Positions 10,919 to 21,007 of a stretch of 25,568 nt of DNA are shown in pieces (the first letter of the stretch is position 1; the number at the start of each line of letters is the position of its first letter). The notes under the pieces were generated by a model. That model was not told the origin of the DNA. It searched no databases and saw nothing but the letters and a program-made list of their open reading frames with translations. This DNA comes from Utricularia gibba (Eukaryota; Streptophyta; Magnoliopsida; Lamiales; Lentibulariaceae). The DNA is taken from NCBI GenBank assembly GCA_002189035.1, contig NEEC01000477.1:1-25568 (forward strand), given 5' to 3'. The position numbers and the translations under genes were made by a program.

Positions 10919-13900
10919 CATTTGTTTAAAGTAAGATGTCACGTGCACCCCACATGATTTTTTTCAACAACTTACTTTATACTTGAGGAGGCGGTCTTGG
11001 GGGCACCTAGAACGGGACAAAGGTCAGGTTGGGTTAGGGCCGAAAGTTAGTTGCCTGGCAACTAAAGCGATGCACTTATTAACGTTCGGTTTTCAGGGGC
11101 TTCCTACAAGGTTTTTCAAGGAACAACTTCTCGTTTTGTGTCGGCCACTCTCACTGGGCACTTGTCCGGCGCTGCGTTCGGTCCGGCTCATGAGCCCAAC
11201 CGGTGCGAGTCGACGAAAATAATGATGCATTTGTTTAAAGTAAGATGTCACGTGCACCCCACATGATTTTTTCAACAACTTACTTTATACTTGAGGAGGC
11301 GGTCTTGGGGGCACCTAGAACGGGACAAAGGTCAGGTTGGGTTAGGGCCGAAAGTTAGTTGTAGCCTGGCAACTAAAGCGATGCACTTATTAACGTTCGG
11401 TTTTCAGGGGCTTCCTACAAGGTTTTTCAAGGAACAAAGTTTTGTGTCGGCCACTCTCACTGGGCACTTGGTCCGGCGCTGCGTTCGGTCCGGCTCATGA
11501 GCCCAACCGGTGCGAGTCGACGAAAATAATGATGCATTTGTTTAAAGTAAGATGTCACGTGCACCCCACATGATTTTTTCAACAACTTACTTTATACTTG
11601 AGGAGGCGGTCTTGGGGGCACCTAGAACGGGACAAAGGTCAGGTTGGGTTAGGGCCGAAAGTTAGTTGTAGCCTGGCAACTAAAGCGATGCACTTAACGT
11701 TCGGTTTTCAGGGGCTTCCTACAAGGTTTTTCAAGGAACAACTTCTCGTTTGTGTCGGCCACTCTCACTGGGCACTTGGTCCGGCGCTGCGTTCGGTCCG
11801 GCTCATGAGCCAACCGGTGCGAGTCGACGAAAATAATGATGCATTTGTTTAAAGTAAGATGTCACGTGCACCCCACATGATTTTTTCAACAACTTACTTT
11901 ATACTTGAGGAGGCGGTCTTGGGGGGCACCTAGAACGGGACAAAGGTCAGGTTGGGTTAGGGCCGAAAGTTAGTTGTAGCCTGGCAACTAAAGCGATGCA
12001 CTTATTAACGTTCGGTTTTCAGGGGCTTACAAGGTTTTTCAAGGAACAACTTCTCGTTTTGTGTCGGCCACTCTCACTGGGCACTTGGTCCGGCGCTGCG
12101 TTCGGTCCGGCTCATGAGCCCAACCGGTGCGAGTCGACGAAAATAATGATGCATTTGTTTAAAGTAAGATGTCACGTGCACCCCACATGATTTTTTTCAA
12201 CAACTTACTTTACTTGAGGAGGCGGTCTTGGGGGGCACCTAGAACGGGACAAAGGTCAGGTTGGGTTAGGGCGAAAGTTAGTTGTAGCCTGGCAACTAAA
12301 GCGATGCACTTATTAACGTTCGGTTTTCAGGGGCTTCCTACAAGGTTTTTCAAGGAACAACTTCTCGTTTTGTGTCGGCCACTCTCACTGGGCACTTGGT
12401 CCGGCGCTGCGTTCGGTCCGGCTCATGAGCCCAACCGGGTGCGAGTCGACGAAATAATGATGCATTTGTTTAAAGTAAGATGTCACGTGCACCCCACATG
12501 ATTTTTTCAACAACTTACTTTATACTTGAGGAGGCGGTCTTGGGGGCACCTAGAACGGGACAAAGGTCAGGTTGGGTTAGGGCCGAAAGTTAGTTGTAGC
12601 CTGGCAACTAAAGCGATGCACTTATTAACGTTCGGTTTTCAGGGCTTCCTACAAGGTTTTTCAAGGAACAACTTCTCGTTTGTGTCGGCCACTCTCACTG
12701 GGCACTTGGTCCGGCGCTGCGTTCGGTCCGGCTCATGAGCCCAACCGGTGCGAGTCGACGAAAATAATGATGCATTTGTTTAAAGTAAGATGTCACGTGC
12801 ACCCACATGATTTTTTCAACAACTTACTTTATACTTGAGGAGGCGGTCTTGGGGCACCTAGAACGGGACAAAGGTCAGGTTGGGTTAGGGCCGAAAGTTA
12901 GTTGTAGCCTGGCAACTAAAGCGATGCACTTATTAACGTTCGGTTTTCAGGGCTTCCTACAAGGTTTTTCAAGGAAACTTCTCGTTTTGTGTCGGCCACT
13001 CTCACTGGGCACTTGTCCGGCGCTGCGTTCGGTCCGGCTCATGAGCCCAACCGGTGCGAGTCGACGAAAATAATGATGCATTTGTTTAAAGTAAGATGTC
13101 ACGTGCACCCCACATGATTTTTTCAACAACTTACTTTATACTTGAGGAGGCGGTCTTGGGGGCACCTAGAACGGGACAAAGTCAGTTGGGTTAGGGCCGA
13201 AAGTTAGTTGTAGCCTGGCAACTAAAGATGCACTTATTAACGTTCGGTTTTCAGGGGCTTCCTACAAGGTTTTTCAAGGAACAACTTCTCGTTTTGTGTC
13301 GGCCACTCTCACTGGGCACTTGGTCCGGCGCTGCGTTCGGTCCGGCTCATGAGCCCAACCGGTGCGAGTCGACGAAAATAATGATGCATTTGTTTAAAGT
13401 AAGATGTCACGTGCACCCCACATGATTTTTTCAACAACTTACTTTATACTTGAGGAGGCGGTCTTGGGGGCACCTAGAACGGGACAAAGGTCAGGTGGGT
13501 TGGGCCGAAAGTTAGTTGTAGCCTGGCAACTAAAGCGATGCACTTATTAACGTTCGGTTTTCAGGGGCTTCCTACAAGTTTTTCAAGGAACAACTTCTCG
13601 TTTTGTGTCGGCCACTCTCACTGGGCACTTGGTCCGGCGCTGCGTTCGGTCCGGCTCATGAGCCCAACCGGGTGCGAGTCGACGAAAATAATGATGCATT
13701 TGTTTAAAGTAAGATGTCACGTGCACCCCACATGATTTTTTCAACAACTTACTTTATACTTGAGGAGGCGGTCTTGGGGGGCACCTAGAACGGGACAAAG
13801 GTCAGGTTGGTTAGGGCCGAAAGTTAGTTGTAGCCTGGCAACTAAAGCGATGCACTTATTAACGTTCGGTTTTCAGGGGCTTCCTACAAGGTTTTTCAAG

Positions 13901-16900
13901 GAACAACTTCTCGTTTTGTGTCGGCCACTCTCACTGGGCACTTGGTCCGGCGCTGCGTTCGGTCCGGCTCATGAGCCCAACCGGGTGCGAGTCGACGAAA
14001 ATAATGATGCATTTGTTTAAAGTAAGATGTCACGTGCACCCCATGATTTTTTCAACAACTTACTTTATACTTGAGGGCGGTCTTGGGGGGCACCTAGAAG
14101 GGACAAAGGTCAGTTGGGTTAGGGCCGAAAGTTAGTTGTAGCCTGGCAACTAAAGCGATGCACTTATTAACGTTCGGTTTCAGGGGCTTCCTACAAGTTT
14201 TTCAAGGAACAACTTCTCGTTTTGTCGCCACTCTCACTGGGCACTTGGTCCGGCGCTGCGTTCGGTCCGGCTCATGAGCCCAACCGGTGCGAGTCGACGA
14301 AAATAATGATGCATTTGTTTAAAGTAAGATGTCACGTGCACCCCACATGATTTTTTCAACAACTTACTTTATACTTGAGGAGGCGGTCTTGGGGGGCACC
14401 TAGAACGGGACAAAGGTCAGGTGGGTTAGGGCGAAAGTTAGTTGTAGCCTGGCAACTAAAGCGATGCACTTATTAACGTTCGGTTTTCAGGGCTTCCTAC
14501 AAGGTTTTTCAAGGAACAACTTCTCGTTTTGTGTCGGCCAACTGGGCACTTGGTTGCGTTCGGTCCGGCTCATGAGCCCAACGGGTGCGAGTCGACGAAA
14601 ATAATGATGCATTTGTTTAAAGTAAGATGTCACGTGCACCCCACATGATTTTTTCAACACTTACTTTATACTTGAGGAGGCGGTCTTGGGGGGCACCTAG
14701 AACGGGACAAAGGTCAGGTTGGGTTAGGGCCGAAAGTTAGTTGTAGCCTGGCAACTAAAGCGATGCACTTATTAACGTTCGGTTTTCAGGGGCTTCCTAC
14801 AAGGTTTTTCAAGGAACAACTTCTCGTTTTGTGTCGGCCACTCTCACTGGGCACTTGGTCCGGCGCTGCGTTCGGTCCGGCTCATGCCCAACCGGTGCGA
14901 GTCGACGAAAATAATGATGCATTTGTTTAAAGTAAGATGTCACGTGCACCCCACATGATTTTTTCAACAACTTACTTTATACTTGAGGAGGCGGTCTTGG
15001 GGGCACCTAGAAGGGACAAAGGTCAGGTTGGGTTAGGGCCGAAAGTTAGTTGTAGCCTGGCAACTAAAGCGATGCACTTATTAACGTTCGGTTTTCAGGG
15101 GCTTCCTACAAGGTTTTTCAAGGAACAACTTCTCGTTTTGTGTCGGCCACTCTCACTGGGCACTTGGTCGCGCTGCGTTCGGTCCGGCTCATGAGCCAAC
15201 CGTGCGAGTCGACGAAAATAATGATGCATTTGTTTAAAGTAAGATGTCACGTGCACCCACATGATTTTTCAACAACTTACTTTATACTTGAGGAGGCGGT
15301 CTTGGGGGCACCTAGAAGGGACAAAGGTCAGGTTGGGTTAGGCCGAAAGTTAGTTGTAGCCTGGCAACTAAAGCGATGCACTTATTAACGTTCGGTTTTC
15401 AGGGGCTTCCTACAAGGTTTTTCAAGGAACAACTTCTCGTTTTGTGTCGGCCACTCTCACTGGGCACTTGGTCCGGCGCTGCGTTCGGTCCGGCTCATGA
15501 GCCCAACCGGTGCGAGTCGACGAAAATAATGATGCATTTGTTTAAAGTAAGATGTCACGTGCACCCCACATGATTTTTTCAACAACTTACTTTATACTTG
15601 AGGAGCGGTCTTGGGGGCACCTAGAACGGGACAAAGGTCAGGTTGGTTAGGGCGAAAGTTAGTTGTAGCCTGGCAACTAAGCGATGCACTTATTAACGTT
15701 CGGTTTTCAGGGGCTTCCTACAGGTTTTTCAAGGAACAACTTCTCGTTTTGTGTCGGCCACTCTCACTGGGCACTTGGTCCGGCGCTGCGTTCGGTCCGG
15801 CTCATGAGCCCAACCGGGTGCGAGTCGACGAAATAATGATGCATTTGTTTAAAGTAAGATGTCACGTGCACCCCACATGATTTTTTCAACAACTTACTTT
15901 ATACTTGAGGAGGCGGTCTTGGGGGCACCTAGAACGGACAAAGGTCAGGTTGGGTTAGGGCCGAAAGTTAGTTGTAGCCTGGCAACTAAAGCGATGCACT
16001 TATTAACGTTTTTTTCAGGGCTTCCTACAAGGTTTTCAAGGAACAACTTCTCGTTTTGTGTCGGCCACTCTCACGGGCACTTGGTCCGGCGCTGCGTTCG
16101 GTCCGGCTCATGAGCCCAACCGGTGCGAGTCGACGAAAATAATGATGCATTTGTTTAAAGTAAGATGTCACGTGCACCCACATGATTTTTCAACAACTTA
16201 CTTTATACTTGAGGAGGCGGTCTTGGGGGGCACCTAGAACGGGACAAAGGTCAGGTTGGGTTAGGGCCGAAAGTTAGTTGTAGCCTGGCAACTAAAGCGA
16301 TGCACTTATTAACGTTCGGTTTTCAGGGGCTTCCTACAAGGTTTTTCAAGGAACAACTTCTCGTTTTGTGTCGGCCACTCTCACTGGCACTTGGTCGGCG
16401 CTGCGTTCGGTCCGGCTCATGAGCCAACCGTGCGAGTCGACGAAAATAATGATGCATTTGTTTAAAGTAAGATGTCACGTGCACCCCACATGATTTTTTC
16501 AACAACTTACTTTATACTTGAGGAGGCGGTCTTGGGGGCACCTAGAACGGGACAAAGGTCAGGTTGGGTTAGGGCGAAAGTTAGTTGTAGCCTGGCAACT
16601 AAAGCGATGCACTTATTAACGTTCGGTTTTCAGGGCTTCCTACAAGGTTTTTCAAGGAACAACTTCTCGTTTTGTGGCCACTCTCACTGGCACTTGGTCC
16701 GGCGCTGCGTTCGGTCCGGCTCATGAGCCCAACCGGGTGCGAGTCGACGAAAATAATGATGCATTTGTTTAAAGTAAGATGTCACGTGCACCCCACATGA
16801 TTTTTTCAACAACTTACTTTATACTTGAGGAGGCGGTCTTGGGGGCACCTAGAAGGACAAAGGTCAGGTTGGGTTAGGGCCGAAAGTTAGTTGTAGCCTG

Positions 16901-19190
16901 GCAACTAAAGCGATGCACTTATTAACGTTCGGTTTTCAGGGGCTTCCTACAAGTTTTTCAAGTTCTCGTTTGTGTCGGCCACTCTCACTGGGTTGGTCCG
17001 GCGCTGCGTCGGTCCGGCTCATGACCGGTGCGAGTCGACGAAAATAATGATGCATTTGTTTAAAGTAAGATGTCACGTGCACCCCACATGATTTTTTCAA
17101 CAACTTACTTTATACTTGAGGAGGCGGTCTTGGGGGCACCTAGAACGGGACAAAGGTCAGGTTGGGTTAGGGCCGAAAGTTAGTTGTAGCCTGGCAACTA
17201 AAGCGATGCACTTATTAACGTTCGGTTTTCAGGGGCTTCCTACAAGGTTTTCAAGGAACAACTTCTCGTTTTGTGTCGGCCACTCTCACTGGGCACTTGG
17301 TCCGGCGCTGCGTTCGGTCCGGCTCATGAGCCCAACCGGTGCGAGTCGACGAAAATAATGATGCATTTGTTTAAAGTAAGATGTCACGTGCACCCCACAT
17401 GATTTTTTCAACAACTTACTTTATACTTGAGGAGGCGGTCTTGGGGGCACCTAGAACGGGACAAAGGTCAGGTTGGTTAGGGAAAGTTAGTTGTAGCCTG
17501 GCAACTAAAGTGCACTTATTAACGTTCGGTTTTCAGGGCTTCCTACAAGGTTTTTCAAGGAACAACTTCTCGTTTGTGTCGGCCACTCTCACTGGGCACT
17601 TGGTCCGGCGCTGCGTTCGGTCCGGCTCATGAGCCAACCGGGTGCGAGTCGACGAAAATAATGATGCATTTGTTTAAAGTAAGATGTCACGTGCACCCCA
17701 CATGATTTTTTCAACAACTTACTTTATACTTGAGGAGGCGGTCTTGGGGGCACCTAGAACGGGACAAAGGTCAGGTTGGGTTAGGGCCGAAAGTTAGTTG
17801 TAGCCTGGCAACTAAAGCGATGCACTTATTAACGTTCGGTTTTCAGGGCTTCCTACAAGGTTTTTCAAGGAACAACTTCTCGTTTTGTGTCGGCCACTCT
17901 CACTGGGCACTTGGTCCGGCGCTGGGTCCGGCTCATGAGCCCAACCGGGCGAGTCGACGAAAATAATGATGCATTTGTTTAAAGTAAGATGTCACGTGCA
18001 CCCCACATGATTTTCAACAACTTACTTTATACTTGAGGAGGCGGTCTTGGGGGGCACCTAGAACGGGACAAAGGTCAGGTTGGGTTAGGGCCGAAAGTTA
18101 GTTGTAGCCTGGCAACTAAAGCGATGCACTTATTAACGTTCGGTTTTCAGGGGCTTCCTACAAGGTTTTTCAAGGAACAACTTCTCGTTTGTGTCGGCCA
18201 CTCTCACTGGGCACTTGGTCCGGCGCTGCGTTCGGTCCGGCTCATGAGCCCAACCGGGTGCGAGTCGACGAAAATAATGATGCATTTGTTTAAAGTAAGA
18301 TGTCACGTGCACCCACATGATTTTTTCAACAACTTACTTTATACTTGAGGAGGCGGTCTTGGGGCACCTAGAACGGACAAAGGTCAGGTTGGGTTAGGGC
18401 CGAAAGTTAGTTGTAGCCTGGCAACTAAAGCGATGCACTTATTAACGTTCGGTTTTCAGGGGCTTCCTACAAGGTTTTTCAAGGAACAACTTCTCGTTTT
18501 GTGTCGGCCACTCTCACTGGGCACTTGGTCCGGCGCTGCGTTCGGTCCGGCTCATGAGCCCAACCGGGCGAGTCGACGAAAATAATGATGCATTTGTTTA
18601 AAGTAAGATGTCACGTGCACCCCACATGATTTTTCAACAACTTACTTTATACTTGAGGAGGCGGTCTTGGGGGGCACCTAGAACGGGACAAAGGTCAGGT
18701 TGGGTTAGGGCCGAAAGTTAGTTGTAGCCTGGCAACTAAAGCGATGCACTTATTAACGTTCGGTTTTCAGGGCTTCCTACAAGGTTTTTCAAGGAACACT
18801 TCTCGTTTTGTGTCGGCCACTCTCACTGGGCACTTGGTCCGCGCTGCGTTCGGTCCGGCTCATGCCCAACCGGGTGCGAGTCGACGAAAATAATGATGCA
18901 TTTGTTTAAAGTAAGATGTCACGTGCACCCCACATGATTTTTTCAACAACTTACTTTATACTTGAGGAGGCGGTCTTGGGGGCACCTAGAACGGGACAAA
19001 GGTCAGGTTGGGTTAGGGCCGAAAGTTAGTTGTAGCCTGGCAACTAAAGCGATGCACTTATTAACGTTCGGTTTTCAGGGGCTTCCTACAAGGTTTTTCA
19101 AGGAACAACTTCTCGTTTTGTGTCGGCCACTCTCACTGGCACTTGGTCGGCGCTGCGTTCGGTCCGGCTCATGAGCCCAACCGGGTGCGA

Positions 19191-19773
19191 GTCGACGAAA
19201 ATAATGATGCATTTGTTTAAAGTAAGATGTCACGTGCACCCACATGATTTTTTCAACAACTTACTTTATACTTGAGGAGCGGTCTTGGGGGGCACCTAGA
19301 ACGGGACAAAGGTCAGGTTGGGTTAGGGCGAAAGTTAGTTGTAGCCTGGCAACTAAAGCGATCACTTATTAACGTTCGTTTTCAGGGCTTCCTTTTTTCA
19401 AGGAACAACTTCTCGTTTGTGTCGGCCACTCTCACTGGGCACTTGGTCTCGTTCGGTCCGGCTCATGAGCCCAACCGGGTGCGAGTCGACGAAAATAATG
19501 ATGCATTTGTTTAAAGTAAGATGTCACGTGCACCCCACATGATTTTTTCGAGGAGCGGTCTTGGGGGCACTAGAACGGGACAAGGTCAGGTTGGGTTAGG
19601 GCCGAAAGTTAGTTGTAGCCTGGAACTAAAGCGATGCACTTATTAACGTTCGGTTTTCAGGGGCTTCCTACAAGGTTTTTCAAGGAACAACTTCTCGTTT
19701 TGTGTCGGCCACTCTCACTGGGCACTTGGTCCGGCGCTGCGTTCGGTCCGGCTCATGAGCCCAACGGGTGCGA
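19191..19773. repeat. Two adjacent units with several deletions (294 and 289 bp)
   Basis: In the first unit CTTCC joins TTTTTTCAAGG at about 19391-19400, losing part of CTACAAGG, and ten or more bases are missing between TTGGTC and GTTCGG near 19448. In the second, the T6 run joins CGAGGAG at about 19549, removing roughly 20 bp that include the first AACAACTT and the TTTATACTT stretch. Order and orientation are otherwise normal. Confidence 0.8.
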
Positions 19774-20738
19774 GTCGACGAAAATAATGATGCATTTGTT
19801 TAAAGTAAGATGTCACGTGCACCCCACATGATTTTTTCAACAACTTACTTTATACTTGAGGAGGCGGTCTTGGGGGCACTAGAACGGGACAAAGGTCAGG
19901 TTGGGTTAGGGCCGAAAGTTAGTTGTAGCCTGGCAACTAAAGCGATGCACTTATTAACGTTCGTTTTCAGGGGCTTCCTACAAGGTTTTTCAAGGAACAA
20001 CTTCTCGTTTTGTGTCGGCCACTCTCACTGGGCACTTGGTCCGGCGCTGCGTTCGGTCCGGCTCATGAGCCCAACCGGGTGCGAGTCGACGAAAATAATG
20101 CATTTGTTTAAAGTAAGATGTCACGTGCACCCCACATGATTTTTTCAACAACTTACTTTATACTTGAGGAGGCGGTCTTGGGGGCACCTAGAACGGGACA
20201 AAGGTCAGGTTGGGTTAGGGCCGAAAGTAGTGTAGCCTGGCAACTAAAGCGAGCACTTATTAACGTTCGGTTTTCAGGGCTTCCTACAAGGTTTTTCAAG
20301 GAACAACTTCTCGTTTTGTGTCGGCCACTCTCACTGGGCACTTGGTCCGGCGCTGCGTTCGTCCGGCTCATGAGCCCAACCGGTGCGAGTCGACGAAAAT
20401 AATGATGCATTTGTTTAAAGTAAGATGTCACGTGCACCCCACATGATTTTTTCAACAACTTACTTTATACTTGAGGAGGCGGTCTTGGGGGGCACCTAGA
20501 ACGGGACAAAGGTCAGGTTGGGTTAGGGCCGAAAGTTAGTTGTAGCCTGGCAACTAAAGCGATGCACTTATTAACGTTCGGTTTTCAGGGCTTCCTACAA
20601 GGTTTTCAAGGAACAACTTCTCGTTTTGTGTCGGCCACTCTCACTGGGCACTTGGTCCGGCGCTGCGTTCGGTCCGGCTCATGAGCCCAACCGGGTGCGA
20701 GTCGACGAAAATAATGATGCATTTGTTTAAAGTAAGAT

Positions 20739-20746
20739 GTCACGTG
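20739..20746. other. GTCACGTG motif (E-box / CDEI-like)
   Basis: GTCACGTG fits the budding-yeast centromere element CDEI consensus RTCACRTG and contains the CACGTG E-box/G-box bound by many bHLH and bZIP proteins. It is present once in essentially every unit, about 40 bp after GTCGAC, and appears intact even where neighbouring bases are lost. An 8-bp match is weak evidence alone; the regular spacing of about 314 bp is what makes it notable. No CDEIII-like partner is recognised, so a point-centromere reading is not supported. Confidence 0.3.
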
Positions 20747-20798
20747 CACCCCACATGATTTTTTCAACAACTTACTTTATACTTGAGGAGGCGGTCTT

Positions 20799-20840
20799 GG
20801 GGGGCACCTAGAACGGGACAAAGGTCAGGTTGGGTTAGGG
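20799..20840 (+). other. G-rich tract ending in telomere-like GGGTTAGGG
   Basis: Four G runs lie on the plus strand: G6 at 20799-20804 and GGG at 20815, 20832 and 20838. The last two form GGGTTAGGG, one and a half repeats of the vertebrate/fungal-type telomere hexamer. Loops of 10, 14 and 3 bases make a quadruplex possible but not canonical, since two loops exceed the usual seven bases. The tract occurs in almost every unit, with the G6 run often read as G4 or G5. Confidence 0.4.
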
Positions 20841-20847
20841 CCGAAAG

Positions 20848-20869
20848 TTAGTTGTAGCCTGGCAACTAA
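20848..20869. repeat. Inverted repeat, 7-bp stem and 8-nt loop
   Basis: TTAGTTG (20848-20854) and CAACTAA (20863-20869) are exact inverted copies separated by eight bases. The element lies across the boundary between the two half-units and is kept in most copies of the array. If the array is transcribed, it would fold as a short hairpin in RNA of either strand. No function is implied beyond the structure. Confidence 0.8.
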
Positions 20870-20967
20870 AGCGATGCACTTATTAACGTTCGGTTTTCAG
20901 GGGCTTCCTACAAGGTTTTTCAAGGAACAACTTCTCGTTTTGTGTCGGCCACTCTCACTGGGCACTT

Positions 20968-20992
20968 GGTCCGGCGCTGCGTTCGGTCCGGC
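20968..20992. repeat. 8-bp direct repeat GGTCCGGC, 17-bp spacing
   Basis: GGTCCGGC occurs at 20968-20975 and again at 20985-20992, the second copy running into the palindrome at 20990. This GC-rich stretch is the commonest site of multi-base loss. Shortened versions are seen near 10, 635, 1205, 3933, 5744, 7185, 8402, 10250, 14554, 17000 and 19448. Losses do not have one fixed pair of end points, so simple recombination between the two 8-mers does not explain all of them. Confidence 0.8.
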
Positions 20993-21007
20993 TCATGAGC
21001 CCAACCG
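20984..21007. repeat. 12-bp palindrome in a 24-bp imperfect dyad
   Basis: GGCTCATGAGCC at 20990-21001 is a perfect palindrome. Around the same centre, CGGT (20984-20987) pairs with ACCG (21004-21007), with two unpaired positions in each arm. The element recurs in nearly every unit about 10 bp before GTCGAC. It could bind a dimeric protein or extrude as a small cruciform. Many of the larger deletions in the array end at or just left of it, so it may also be a place where reads or polymerases slip. No specific binding protein can be named. Confidence 0.85.

Larger units (their letters stand above)
20701..20857. repeat. Half-unit A of a diverged internal dimer (~157 bp)
   Basis: The first half of the reference monomer resembles the second. 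GATGCA at 20716-20721 recurs at 20873-20878 (offset 157). T5CAA ending at 20767 recurs ending at 20923 (offset 156). AACAACTT at 20766 recurs at 20926 (offset 160). GCAC at 20804 recurs at 20962 (offset 158), and GGTCAGG at 20823 matches GGTCCGG at 20985 (offset 162). Aligning 20716-20767 with 20873-20923 by eye gives 34 identities in 51 columns with one single-base gap. The exact half boundary is uncertain by several bases. The inference is an ancestral ~157-bp unit that dimerised, diverged, and then was amplified as a 314-bp unit. Confidence 0.68.

Noticed and set aside
11163-13020. Six-unit higher-order repeat suggested by two CTTGTCCGG copies ~1.85 kb apart
   Set aside because: Only one shared one-base loss links them, and intervening variants do not recur in register; this is indistinguishable from random homopolymer loss.
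20153-20458. Minus-strand open frames beginning MLKKSCGVHVTSYFKQ, repeated across the array
   Set aside because: Antisense reading of the same unit, varying in length and C-terminus with each unit's deletions; no recognisable domain and no independent evidence of coding.
20891-20902. Splice-acceptor-like TTTTCAGGGG
   Set aside because: A pyrimidine run with CAG occurs by chance; no exon, donor site or coding context supports it.
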